From Blastopirellula marina DSM 3645 (GTDB lineage: Bacteria; Planctomycetota; Planctomycetia; Pirellulales; Pirellulaceae): a stretch of 64,000 nucleotides of DNA. The notes under the pieces were generated by a model. The model searched no databases, was not told the DNA's origin, and worked only from the letters and a program-made list of their open reading frames with translations. The translations under genes were made by a program, and so were the position numbers. The stretch is from contig NZ_CH672376.1 in NCBI RefSeq assembly GCF_000153105.1, forward strand, positions 673,092-737,091, written 5' to 3'. Of this stretch, positions 7,882 to 18,200 are shown one piece after another (the first letter of the stretch is position 1; every line of letters begins with the position of its first letter).

Positions 7882-8304
7882 ACTTGACGGACACTACCTG
7901 GAGATATCCGAAGAAACGGCGATGACGCCATGCGCGCAACCGGAAAGCTGAAGGAGGATGGCGAGTTGGCTGAAATGTGGTTATTTCACGATCGATTACT
8001 CGCCGTGCGGAAGCAAGTGGTAAGGCATTGGAGAACTCGATGCGAAATAGAATATTGGCAGCCCCAAAAAACAGTTTACTAATGCATCACTGACCAACCT
8101 AAGCATGTCCCATTAGCATGAATTCGTTTTGAGCTAAAGCCTATAGTAGTTGATCCGACAGTACCTGTTGAATTGTGCTAGAAATACGGTTTGTTCGGAG
8201 AAATCAGCAGCTAAACTTTGCAGCGACGCTGGATGATCGGCTCGACTGTGATTTTTATCCAGCGAATGCAACTTCCCTGAGTGAATTGCTGTCGATTCGA
8301 TGCA
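7882..8304. other. intergenic, no gene recognised
   Basis: About 420 bp between the IS256 right end and the 3' end of the SNF2 helicase. No open frame of convincing composition and no continuation of the HIT-PLD gene is seen. AT content is higher than in the core half of the window. Probably degraded sequence. Confidence 0.5.
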
Positions 8305-11061
8305 TCATTGTTTCTCGACTATTCCGACAAAGATTGACGCGACGGCATGCCGCTTTCGCTCCTGAATGTCTTCCGTACTTGGACGTCTAAGTTGTTCAGC
8401 AATTTCTTGTTCAAGCCTGCAGAGCTCTTCGCATGACGGTGCCTCACCAGGCACCTTACTGCGGACTGTTGCATGGTAGAGACCCGAAAAGAAGACTCGG
8501 GATTCCTCACTGCTCAATCCGCGACTCTCACCGCTGGAGTTGACAGCGAACAGCCTTAGGGCCGTAGCATATTCTTGCCAGCCTCGATTTTCGTCGGCCC
8601 GCAGCGTGAGTCTTAAAAATGCCAGGACAGTGACATGAACATTCTTGTCAAAAAATTCGCGATCGCGGCTCCATCTTATGAACGCTGGTCCAACCTTCTC
8701 CTTTTCAAACGCCGCCTTTACGAGCGCGCTCATAGCAAGCGGATGATTAATTCCGAACTGCCACGCGATTTGTCCGTTCGGTCCGTATGCAGGCAATCCT
8801 CCGAGATCTTGACATGCAACAAGCGAATCATCACTCAATTTAAGAACAGGCGACGCGGTCTGCACCGCCTTTGTGCAATCTCCGTCCAGTTCAAATCGTT
8901 CAGCAAAAAATCCCTCTTCGACGATTGTCTTACTATAGCCAAGCATAAAATGTCTCAAATCGTCCCACGCCGCGATTCCCGGATTTTGCGCGCGAATTTG
9001 CCTTTGCTGTTCAGCGTACTTTGAATCGAAAGCCTGCCATCTCTCGTAGCCCTCACGGACCATTTGCGCAAGTTGCTGTTCATTTTGATGTGAAAGCGGC
9101 CCAAGGTCATCCGCAATTAGGAGATGTTGCAACTCCTCAGATGGCAACAAACAAATCACCCGGGAGAAAAGAGCTTCGAAACGTTCAGGCGTTACTAAGG
9201 TAGAGGCTATTAGCCGCAACTTCTCGCGGGCTGCACGATAAGCGTGTTCTTCGCGACTGTCCTTAACAACAATTGTGTCGACAACTATATTTCGCCTGGA
9301 TCCGAATCGATGAACTCGCCCAACACGCTGCTCCATATCCATTGGATTCCACGGAACGTCGATATGGACTAGACGGCGAGCTACTTGAAGATTTATACCT
9401 TCGCCACCTGCTTTCGAGGAAACAAGGAATCGCGCGCCGTCTGGCTTGAGAAATTTTTCGACTTCCGCAGAACGTTCCGCGTCACTTTGGCCTCCGATGA
9501 TTACAGAGACATCCTCACCGTATTCCCGCTTCAGGAAATTCACGAAGGTAGTTACCGTTTCGATGGGTTGAGCGAAGAAGACAATCTTCTCTTCACCCGC
9601 AAGATCGACAACCTTTTCTTTGATGAATTCCCACTTCAGATCAGGGCACTCTCGCACGATCAAAAGCCCCTCGCCAAGCAAGGCATACAAATCCTCAAGT
9701 GTTTGTTGTTCATCCGCACCGTAAGCTTCATCCTCAATATCGTCGACGTCACTATCAGCACTTTGCCGGTGAATCTCCTTTTCCATTCGTTGAAACAGCG
9801 AATTTATATTCTCATCCGCGGGCCCATTGCGATATGGCCGTAGAATTGCGATGGTCTCCGCAAAGGAAGCATCCTCTGGAGTTGCTCCCAAACGAATAGC
9901 CTGCCGTACTAAATAGCCTAGCCCTGCCTGAGGACTGGACGCTGCCCACTGCATGGCTTGCGCACAGCGCCACCCCGCGGCACGTTGTTTCGCCGTCGGT
10001 TCTCCGTTTTCATCAATCCGAGGAGGACAAAAGTGATCATGAATCGCAGATATCCATCGTCGGTAACGATCTCCCAGGTCAATCACCAAGGGAGAATTAA
10101 CGGTCCGACGTGGAAACAGTAGATTTCCATTCCAATCAACGACGTCATCTTTGATTCGAAATATCACACGTCCTTCAATTGCGTTGGAAGGTTCGTCTGG
10201 CCCGCGCAGTAATCCGACGAGATTTTCGAAACGACTGGAGTGGCCTTGGTGTGGTGTCCCGCTCAGAAAGATTACACGACCATTGGGTGCTTGCTTTCGA
10301 ATCAGATCGCGAACCAATCGAAATTTTTCGCGAGGATCCCCTCCACCTTCCGCCCAGTCAGAGAGATGATGGCACTCGTCGACGACAACAACATCCCATG
10401 CTGCCCCACCAAGAATCGAAGCTCGATGTGCTGGATGAACTGCCCGATGTATGCTCGCGACTATACATGGATCATCCAAGCGAGCATCAGCTTGCTGCGA
10501 CGACCATTGGCGAAAGCTAAGACCAAGTCGATCGAATTCCTTCCGCACATTCGAAACAAGCCGCGCCGGCGCGAAATAAATAATTCTTGTTGAAGGACGC
10601 TGTTCAAGCAACTCTTTGATAATCAGACCAGCCTCTACGGTCTTACCGAGTCCTACTTCATCAGCGATTAGCACTCTTCGTAGACTATCGTTGTCGAGTA
10701 CGTGCCGGACTAAACTGACTTGGTGAGCGAGTGTAGATACCTCACGAACATCGAATCTTCTCTGCGGATCTTCGCAAATAAGAAAATAACTGAGTAATCG
10801 CGCAATGCTTCGCTTGCCTAGTGACGAGACATTCGAATCCGCGCTGATTTTAGCGAGCACTTCAACGGGCGATTCATCAGGGGTTAAGCGATTGCTATCC
10901 ATCCCGTTCTCAACAGGAGCATGGCGGTACTGATCCGTTGACAATAGGCGCTGTGGAGGGCGACAGAGGTCAGCGGTGACGATCCCCCACTCTTCAGTGA
11001 CCTTTAGAATTAACCTTGGAAAATCCCATTCCGGATTTCGATAAAAGCAATGAGTTTTCAT
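8305..11061 (-). CDS. SNF2/HepA-type helicase (SF2 ATPase), candidate defence protein
   Basis: A 918-residue SWI2/SNF2-class ATPase. Visible motifs: Walker A ADEVGLGKT at residues 133-141, DECH box at 228-231 (VVVDECHHLSDW), motif III LSGTPHQG. In the second RecA lobe are FLVSSKAGGEGINLQ and HIDVPWNPMDMEQRVGRVHRFG (motifs V and VI). About 60 residues precede the helicase core and a long C-terminal region after about residue 640 has no domain I recognise. Such proteins translocate on double-stranded DNA; relatives include HepA/RapA and the DISARM protein DrmD. The ATG overlaps the stop codon of the upstream dynamin-like gene by 4 bp (ATGA), so the pair is translationally coupled. No nuclease or methylase domain is visible in either protein. 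Function in defence is inferred from the island setting. Confidence 0.88.
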   Translation of the reverse strand: MKTHCFYRNPEWDFPRLILKVTEEWGIVTADLCRPPQRLLSTDQYRHAPVENGMDSNRLTPDESPVEVLAKISADSNVSSLGKRSIARLLSYFLICEDPQRRFDVREVSTLAHQVSLVRHVLDNDSLRRVLIADEVGLGKTVEAGLIIKELLEQRPSTRIIYFAPARLVSNVRKEFDRLGLSFRQWSSQQADARLDDPCIVASIHRAVHPAHRASILGGAAWDVVVVDECHHLSDWAEGGGDPREKFRLVRDLIRKQAPNGRVIFLSGTPHQGHSSRFENLVGLLRGPDEPSNAIEGRVIFRIKDDVVDWNGNLLFPRRTVNSPLVIDLGDRYRRWISAIHDHFCPPRIDENGEPTAKQRAAGWRCAQAMQWAASSPQAGLGYLVRQAIRLGATPEDASFAETIAILRPYRNGPADENINSLFQRMEKEIHRQSADSDVDDIEDEAYGADEQQTLEDLYALLGEGLLIVRECPDLKWEFIKEKVVDLAGEEKIVFFAQPIETVTTFVNFLKREYGEDVSVIIGGQSDAERSAEVEKFLKPDGARFLVSSKAGGEGINLQVARRLVHIDVPWNPMDMEQRVGRVHRFGSRRNIVVDTIVVKDSREEHAYRAAREKLRLIASTLVTPERFEALFSRVICLLPSEELQHLLIADDLGPLSHQNEQQLAQMVREGYERWQAFDSKYAEQQRQIRAQNPGIAAWDDLRHFMLGYSKTIVEEGFFAERFELDGDCTKAVQTASPVLKLSDDSLVACQDLGGLPAYGPNGQIAWQFGINHPLAMSALVKAAFEKEKVGPAFIRWSRDREFFDKNVHVTVLAFLRLTLRADENRGWQEYATALRLFAVNSSGESRGLSSEESRVFFSGLYHATVRSKVPGEAPSCEELCRLEQEIAEQLRRPSTEDIQERKRHAVASIFVGIVEKQ

Positions 11062-13451
11062 TGGATGCAGCCCTTGATTGCCGGAGCAGAGTCAAAAATA
11101 TCTTGCACAAGCTCAAGCACCTTCTTTCGCTTCTGTGCGTCGCTCCGCTTCAGGCTATCTTCGTGACTTGAAACAATGGCGTCGGCGGCAGCCTTGAGCG
11201 GATCAGTGTGGATGCGCCAGGCTTCAACGATTTCCTGCTCTACGGTTCCATAGTTCTCCAGCAGGACTTTTTTTGCCGGCTTCTTAGCCGCATCGATTGA
11301 AACATCTGCCAACTCATCAAATAACTCGAGAATTCGGTTGCGCACGCCTGTACCAAAGTGTTCATCATTGCGAACAAACGCTTGGCATTTGCGTCTGATT
11401 GGGCCCTCGATCGCCTTACAGAGCTCCGCTCTCACATTTTCACGAAGCCCGTCCACTGCGTTTTTTCCGACAGTCGCTAAGTGCTTTGTGTCGGCAGCGA
11501 TCGCCTCCCGCTGTGCCTCAATTAGGCGTGGTTGAACTCGTCCACCTTGCTGCTTGGACCATTCAACAATTTGATCAACGAAACCCAGGCAGTCATCGGA
11601 AAACTCTTTGGTTCTCTTTCGGAGCTCACTCAGGATCAGTTTCCCCCAAGACTCTGCAACCGGATCCTCGAATGCCATGGCGAAATCCGTCGGCAAGTTA
11701 ATATGCCTAGCGCCATAGAACGTCCCATCTCTCTTTACCGCTGCTTGCAGCGTACGCCAATTTGCATCACGAAGCCTCCGTAGGTAACCCCGAATTGATT
11801 TGGTCGCAGACAAACTGGCGTCGACCACGACGGTCTCAATATTTGCAGGAATCGTCTCCTTTAAGAAAGCTCTAAAGCCGCCTTGCCTTGCTCGAAATTC
11901 TTCGCGCAGCGGCTTGATAAAAACATCAAGCTCAGCCTTGAGTGCTTCAGCCTCTTCCTTCGCCCGAGTTTTCTCTTCCCACTTGGCCTTTATTAGTTCC
12001 AGTTGACTCAATAATCGTTGATGCAGCGAAGCTAATCCTTCGGCGAATCGATCGTGTGTCTTGGCCTGAGATGCTTTGGCTAACTCACCAATGCCCTGAA
12101 TGATGTCGGGCACCCCGCTGTCTATTTCGTCGCGTATGAATGGTTGTTCATCCTCGTCGTCAAGGAGCAACTTTCGATATTCGACGGTGGACAATGGAAA
12201 AACGCGTAGCATGCGCGCAATCCGCTCTATCGTCGCATGCTTTCCTCCTCCCAACTCCTCCCCATCGTGTGTCCAGGCTTTGCTGATGCAGGAATGCAAC
12301 TGGCTTCTCACAAGATCAGAGCACTCGATCATTACATCCTTTAAGTGCTCTAATTTCTTCTTTGACTTGTCATTCTGTCTTCGGGAGCTTGCAATTTCGT
12401 CTGCACGTACCACGGCAATAACTAAACTGACTGGATCGGCATTTGGATCGTCGGCAGAATGCAATAAACGTGTCAGGTAACCGCTTGTTCGAAGCAAGTC
12501 GGCATCTGGATCGGTGATTCCTCGATGGCCAACAACTAATACCACAGCCTTCGCGATATTGCGAACCCACTTATCAGCGACTTCTCGGAATACGTCTCCG
12601 GCAATACCAAGCCCAGGTAAGTCGACTAATTGGACTCCATCCCTTAGTAGCGGCGAATTCCATCTGACTTCCAGTTCTCTAATAATCGGGGAGAGGTAGC
12701 CAGCGGCATGATCGTGGAGTTCTTTTGTAAAGTGCTCCGAGCTATGGTCGCGTTCGAACACCGATTCACTTGTCTTGTGTTCGGTATTAAAAATAGTCTT
12801 CAAGCGATTCAGTCTCTCCTCGTCCTCTAACAACAAGGAAGTGTTCCATTTTCGAGGTTTGCCGATTGCTTCGCGTACACCGTCCGCCAAGTACTTCAGA
12901 TCGGATGTCTTATCCTGATTACCAGTCAGTAAAAGCTGTGCTTGCTTTTTAAAGACCTCCGTTTTGTTTTGATCGCCACCTCCTTTTCCCGCGAGTTCAA
13001 TTTCTTCCACCGCTTCCGCATCTAGCAATCCTTTCAGATCAGCATCATCACCGATCACAGCGGCGTGGTCTTCTTCACGACGGATTGCCCCCTCTATTGC
13101 AAAGCCTATCTTCCACAAATTTGCGGGAGAATGATAAATGGCCTCGAATGATGGCGAATCGGCGTAAGAGATTTGGATCGCTTGAGCCGTTAAGGGGCCG
13201 ACTCCACCGCTAGGAACAACAGTCTCACTGCCCGCGACTATCGCATTGATAAGCGTACTCTTCCCAACGCCAGCCCCACCTACGAAACAAATGCCAATTG
13301 GTTCATGGAGCTCTTTTTCCCATTCTTCGAGCTTGCATAGCTCTTGTTCGAGCTCTACAACTCGATCTGGTGCCTCACTTAGCAGAAAGGGCTTCACTTT
13401 CTTTCGAAACCAGACTGATAGAGTCTCAGTGCAGTTCATCTTGACCAGCAT
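11058..13451 (-). CDS. dynamin-like large GTPase
   Basis: A 797-residue GTP-binding protein. G1 is GGAGVGKST at residues 58-66, a Thr for G2 lies in GVGPLTAQ near 88, and G3 is DLPGLG near 276. G4 would be VVRADE near 346, which departs from the usual (N/T)KxD. Residues 100-250 form a charged insertion. The region after about 430 is mainly helical with long stretches rich in Lys, Glu and Arg (KAKWEEKTRAKEEAEALKAE), as in dynamin stalks. No transmembrane helix is evident. Bacterial dynamin-like proteins remodel membranes, and some act in phage defence. It is the first gene of a two-gene unit with the SNF2 helicase. MLVK at 13451 or the Met four codons later (13439) are both possible starts. 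Confidence 0.85.
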   Translation of the reverse strand: MLVKMNCTETLSVWFRKKVKPFLLSEAPDRVVELEQELCKLEEWEKELHEPIGICFVGGAGVGKSTLINAIVAGSETVVPSGGVGPLTAQAIQISYADSPSFEAIYHSPANLWKIGFAIEGAIRREEDHAAVIGDDADLKGLLDAEAVEEIELAGKGGGDQNKTEVFKKQAQLLLTGNQDKTSDLKYLADGVREAIGKPRKWNTSLLLEDEERLNRLKTIFNTEHKTSESVFERDHSSEHFTKELHDHAAGYLSPIIRELEVRWNSPLLRDGVQLVDLPGLGIAGDVFREVADKWVRNIAKAVVLVVGHRGITDPDADLLRTSGYLTRLLHSADDPNADPVSLVIAVVRADEIASSRRQNDKSKKKLEHLKDVMIECSDLVRSQLHSCISKAWTHDGEELGGGKHATIERIARMLRVFPLSTVEYRKLLLDDEDEQPFIRDEIDSGVPDIIQGIGELAKASQAKTHDRFAEGLASLHQRLLSQLELIKAKWEEKTRAKEEAEALKAELDVFIKPLREEFRARQGGFRAFLKETIPANIETVVVDASLSATKSIRGYLRRLRDANWRTLQAAVKRDGTFYGARHINLPTDFAMAFEDPVAESWGKLILSELRKRTKEFSDDCLGFVDQIVEWSKQQGGRVQPRLIEAQREAIAADTKHLATVGKNAVDGLRENVRAELCKAIEGPIRRKCQAFVRNDEHFGTGVRNRILELFDELADVSIDAAKKPAKKVLLENYGTVEQEIVEAWRIHTDPLKAAADAIVSSHEDSLKRSDAQKRKKVLELVQDIFDSAPAIKGCIQ

Positions 13452-14018
13452 CAGCTACGGTCTCCCGAATAGTTTACCGCTGTTATAAAAAGGCCGCCGT
13501 TTAGATTTGCTCCACCAAGCGTCCGCACTTTAAAAATGCATCGGCTGTAGCCGATCGTATTGAAAGTGATTAAGGAATGCTAACCTTTGCGGCCCCCGGG
13601 CTGTGTAGTACCGTTGCCCCCCAGGCTGGCAAGCTTAACAGGTCTTGAGAAGGTTTGCCAATCTAAGGGAAATAGAATGTGGCCAGCCCACTTTACCCGC
13701 TCCAATTCAATGGACCAGGACTTGTGGACTGGAAGCCATTTTGGAGCTACGAAAAGCAAATCACAGTCGCGGAGACAAACAGGCGAATCCAATCGGGAGT
13801 TTGCGTTGAACAGGATTTTCTAGTCTCGGGGTCGGATTAGTACAATAGTTGTTAAGAGCCAAGCATTTAGGTTGAAAGGCGAAACGAAATAGGGCGATTC
13901 CCTGTGCAAGTGAGCTGTCTGGAATTCTCCATCAGCTACTTGAGCCAGCCTCTCGAGTGCGGAAAATTGCAGGTCGCATTGTCACCCGTCACTTCTTGTC
14001 TCATCACCGAGAAACCTC
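13452..14018. other. divergent promoter region between the two defence-like operons
   Basis: About 570 bp separating the GTPase/helicase operon (leftwards) from the peptidase/helicase operon (rightwards). It must contain promoters for both. I see no clear gene; short open frames around 13580-13820 lack protein-like features. No strong inverted repeat was noticed. Confidence 0.5.
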
Positions 14019-15251
14019 GTGAGCGCAACGTCCGTCGAATCCCTTCCTCCCTTGGAGCCGCTGCCGTATCACCGGCAGATTCGGGACTATTTGAAGGAGG
14101 AAGAAGCGGAAATCTGGAATTGGTATCGCTCGAATCGCGTGCAAGAGGACCAGGCGGAAACGGTTCGTTTTGAGTTGCTCAAGTCGACTTATCGAATTGA
14201 TCGGGATTCGCAGCCCGATTGGTATGAGATTGCCGATCAGGCGAGGGAGCGGCTGAATCTGGATGTGCCTGTGACGATCTACCAGGCACAGAACGCGAAG
14301 GAGATGAACGCCGGCTTGGCTTATTTGCCGAGTGAGGCTCATATCATCCTCTCGGGCCCGGTCGCGTCGACGCTGAGTCGAGAGGAATTGCTTTCGGTCT
14401 TTGCCCATGAACTTGCGCACTTGCTGCTGTGGCGGCAATGGGACGGCGAGTTTCTGATTGTTGACCAAATCTTGGCCGCTTTAGCGAATGACCGGAAGGC
14501 GCATCCGGCCCATCTGGAGAGCATGCGGCTATTCTATCTTTACAACGAAATCTTTTGCGATCGCGGCTCGCTCTTCGTCGCCAACGATCCGAACGTGGTC
14601 GTCTCGTCCCTGGTGAAGATTTCTTCGGGGCTCGATTCGGTGAACGCTGAAAGCTATCTCAAGCAGGCGGCTGAGATTGTCGAGCGGGCATCGGGGCCAT
14701 CACAAAGTATTTCGCATCCGGAAAGCTACATCCGAGCCCGGGCTGTTCAATTTTGGCACCAGCAGGATGTGGACGCCGAGGCGAAGATTACAGAGATGAT
14801 TCAAGGCCCTCTCGCTTTAAACGAACTTGACCTGCTCGCTCAAAGCATCATCACCGCCAAGACGCGGCGGATGATTGATCTGCTGCTCGCTCCTAGTTGG
14901 ATGCAGACCGATACGATGCTGGGACATGCCCGACGCTTCTTTGATACATACACGCCGCCAGCGGCCAATTATGCCGACGAATCTTTGGCCGCTGATCTGC
15001 TGACCAAGGATCAACCGCTGATCAACTACTATTGCTATGTGCTGCTCGACTTTGTGACGGTCGATCGCGATCTGGAAGAAGCACCGTTGGCGGTCGCCCT
15101 GATTTTGGCGGAGCAATTGAAGCTTCAGTCACGTTTTGTGGAGATCGTCCGTAAGGAACTCAAGCTGCGGAAGAACCAACTGGAACGGATCGATCGCGAG
15201 AAGACCAAAGTGGTGGAAAACGCCGCGAAGGAGTTCGCGCCGAAGCCATGA
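14019..15251 (+). CDS. M48-like metallopeptidase, candidate defence operon component
   Basis: A 410-residue soluble protein with an M48-type zinc protease core. HELAH occupies residues 130-134 (FAHELAHLLLW), and a probable third ligand is Glu177 in YNEIFCDRGSLFVA. The segment before the motif (AGLAYLPSEAHIILSGPV, LSREELLSVF) fits M48 family proteins in which a strand precedes the catalytic helix. No signal peptide or membrane helix is seen, unlike the housekeeping HtpX, so a cytoplasmic role is likely. The C-terminal 180 residues are helical and of unknown function. GTG at 14019 gives the longest frame. The stop overlaps the ATG of the giant helicase by 4 bp, implying coupled translation and probably a shared task. 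The substrate is unknown. Confidence 0.82.
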   Translation: MSATSVESLPPLEPLPYHRQIRDYLKEEEAEIWNWYRSNRVQEDQAETVRFELLKSTYRIDRDSQPDWYEIADQARERLNLDVPVTIYQAQNAKEMNAGLAYLPSEAHIILSGPVASTLSREELLSVFAHELAHLLLWRQWDGEFLIVDQILAALANDRKAHPAHLESMRLFYLYNEIFCDRGSLFVANDPNVVVSSLVKISSGLDSVNAESYLKQAAEIVERASGPSQSISHPESYIRARAVQFWHQQDVDAEAKITEMIQGPLALNELDLLAQSIITAKTRRMIDLLLAPSWMQTDTMLGHARRFFDTYTPPAANYADESLAADLLTKDQPLINYYCYVLLDFVTVDRDLEEAPLAVALILAEQLKLQSRFVEIVRKELKLRKNQLERIDREKTKVVENAAKEFAPKP

Positions 15252-18200
15252 AATTTCAAACCTACCTAACGCAGCGACTAGAGACCGATGGCTTCTCGAC
15301 CGAGGATGCACTTGCGGCGTTCTTGCCGCTGGTACGCGAAACAATCGAAGCGCACGCCGTAGAGCTTGTCGCTCCATTAGTCGGCCTTGACGATTTGAAT
15401 GTAGAAGGCAATCGCATTTGGTTTGAAGAGGCGAAGCGGCTTCCCTTTCGTCGCAACCAAAGCGAACTGCAACAGATTCAGGCGTTGAATCCTGCCGGCG
15501 TCGAAATCGTCAACGAGATCAAACGAACCTCGTCGATCGATGAAGGAGAGGAAAAGACGACCTATCTTTCGCTCGGGGAACGGGGAGAGAAAGTTACTCG
15601 GCCCGTATTTCTGCCGGGCTACGTCGCCTGGGAGCATGAGTGCGAGCATCACGATCCGCTGACCGACATCTTTAGCCTAGGGATGATTCTCGCAAGTCTG
15701 GGGTGCGGGCTCGATTTTACCGAGCAGGACGATCTGGAACGCTTCGCCAGCTCACGCGACAATCTCTTCCGCATTCAGCCGGCCTTGCATCCGGTCTTGG
15801 CCCGGGCAATTGTCAAAATGACGGAGGTCGATCGGCATCGTCGCGCTCAAGACCTCCCGGCGCTGCTTTCTACGCTAGAAAATTACCGCGACCAAGGGAT
15901 CGACTTTGAAATCGACCTTGCACGAATTGAAGGCTTGAAGGAGAAGGATTCCAAAACGAAGCAAGCCGTTGTGCTGACGCGATTGCGAGAGCGACTATTC
16001 GATTTAACGCGACGGAATCGTTTGCTGCACTTCAAAGCGACGATGCAAAGCGTCAATCTGACCCAGGCATCGGTTCCTCTCTCCTTTGACGTCAAGAATG
16101 TTCGTCCCGACCAGATTTTGATCTGGAACGATGCGACGCAGCGGGAATTTGTCAGCGGCAAACCTGTTTCGCTAAACAAATATCTGAACTTTGCGGAGGC
16201 GATTTACCTGCCTAGCCTGCTCGATCGCACCATCGCTGAAGCCAGCCGCGATCAGGCCGAGTATGGCTTTGCTCAGTTGCGACTGGTCGTTTGCTTTTTG
16301 CACTGGGCGAACCTGAAAGAGAAACCGATCGAGCAATACGATTCGCCGTTTGTGCTGCTACCAGTCAAGCTGAGCAAAAAGAAGGGAATCCGCGATACGT
16401 TCCAACTGGAGGTGCTCGAATCGGACGCGGAAATCAATCCGGTCGTCCGGCATCAATTCAAGCAACTCTACAACATCGAACTGCCTATTAGCATTGACCT
16501 GACGAAGACTAGCCTAGATGAGTTCTTCACGCTGCTGGCCAAACGAATTGAGTCGAGCGATGTTTCGGTAACGCTAAAGAAGGTCGATCGCCCGCGTATC
16601 TCACTCATCCACGAGCGTGCCAAACGCCGGCTGGATCAATATCGCCGGCGAGCCCGCCTGGCGGGACGCGGCGTCCGCAAGTTTCTCGAACTCGACTACA
16701 GCTACGATCCGGCCAACTACCATCCGCTGGGGATCAAGCTGTTCGCCGATCGTGTTCGCGTTCCCGAGACGCACTTGCGTTCGATCGTGGAAGAGAAGCC
16801 GCGGCCGCGAACCTTCATGGTCGAGCCGGAATCGCCCGCCGAAGCGGTCAAAGAAAAATCGTTCTACAGTTTGCATGAAGGCGGAGAGGAGAATCCGTAT
16901 ACATGGACGTTTGATCTGTGCAGTGTGACGCTGGCGAACTTCAAGTATCGCAAGATGTCGCTGGTTCGCGACTACGATAGCCTGGTGGGGGAACAGCCGG
17001 CCAGTGTTCCGTTCGAGTCGATCTTCTCTTTGACGCCGAGAGCGGCCCAGCGAACTCTGCCGCAGACGCCGGCCTTAGACGATCGCTTTGACGTTGTGCC
17101 GTGCGATCCGACTCAAGCAACCGCCGTCGAGGAAGCCCGGACCGGCAAGAGCTACATCATTCAGGGGCCGCCGGGAACTGGCAAGTCGCAAACGATTACC
17201 AATCTGATCGCCGACTACGTCGCTCGGGGAAAGCGGGTCCTCTTCGTCTGCGAAAAGCGGGCGGCGATCGATGTGGTGTTCGCCCGGCTCCGTCACTGCG
17301 GTTTGAAGCCTCTCTGCTGCCTGATCCACGATTCACAAACGGATAAAAAAGAGTTTGTGATGGACCTGAAGGAAACCTACGAGCGTTTTCTTCAGGAAGA
17401 GCATTCCAAAACAAAGCTTGTCCGTCGCGATACCGTACTGCGGCGCATGGCGGCCGAGTTGTCGCCGTTGGAAAACTACGACGAAGAGATGACCTGCCAC
17501 CGCGAACAAGCTGGCATGTCGCTGCGAGAGCTGCTGGATCACGGCATTTCGCTGCATCCGCAACTTACAGAAGTTACCCCAGCAGAAAAGGAGCGTTTGC
17601 CGGACTACTCGCTTTGGCCCGGCTCACGTGCGGCGATCGATCGATATTCGACGGCCCTTATTCGCGTTCAGCCAGACGCGATTGCCTCTCGGCATCCGCT
17701 ATTTCTCGTTTCGCCTCAGATGGCCCGGCAAGAAAGTCCGATCGAACTGATTACTTCGGCGATCGAGAACGCCCGTGCTCACTTGGACGCGTTGCAGCAG
17801 CAACTGGGCAAGTCGGGCATTCCCGCCAATCAATGGGAGAACTTGACCAAGGCTCGCGCATTGGTCGACTATGCCCGAAAATTGCAGCCTGTCAGCTCGC
17901 TGGGCCTCACGCCGCTGCTAGACGAGCAGTCTGATATCGCGAAACGCTGGGCCGCACGCACGCACGAGTTTTCGCAGAAGCAGCAGGAAGTCGCCGACGC
18001 CGCCAATAAGACGAAAGCCTGGCGCAGTCGGCTACCGGAAGAGGAAGTCGAAACAGCGATCGACCAGGCACGCGGGTTCGAGGGGAAATGGCTCGCCTGG
18101 CTGAGCCCGCAGTGGTGGCGACTGCGTGGGATCTTGAACCGATCCTATGACTTTTCGTCGCACGTCGTTCGGCCAAGCTGGCGTCAGGTGCTGGAGGGGC

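Noticed and set aside
6533-7889. 8-9-bp target duplication for IS256
   Set aside because: Flanks CTAATTAC and ACTTGACG do not match in any shift I tried.
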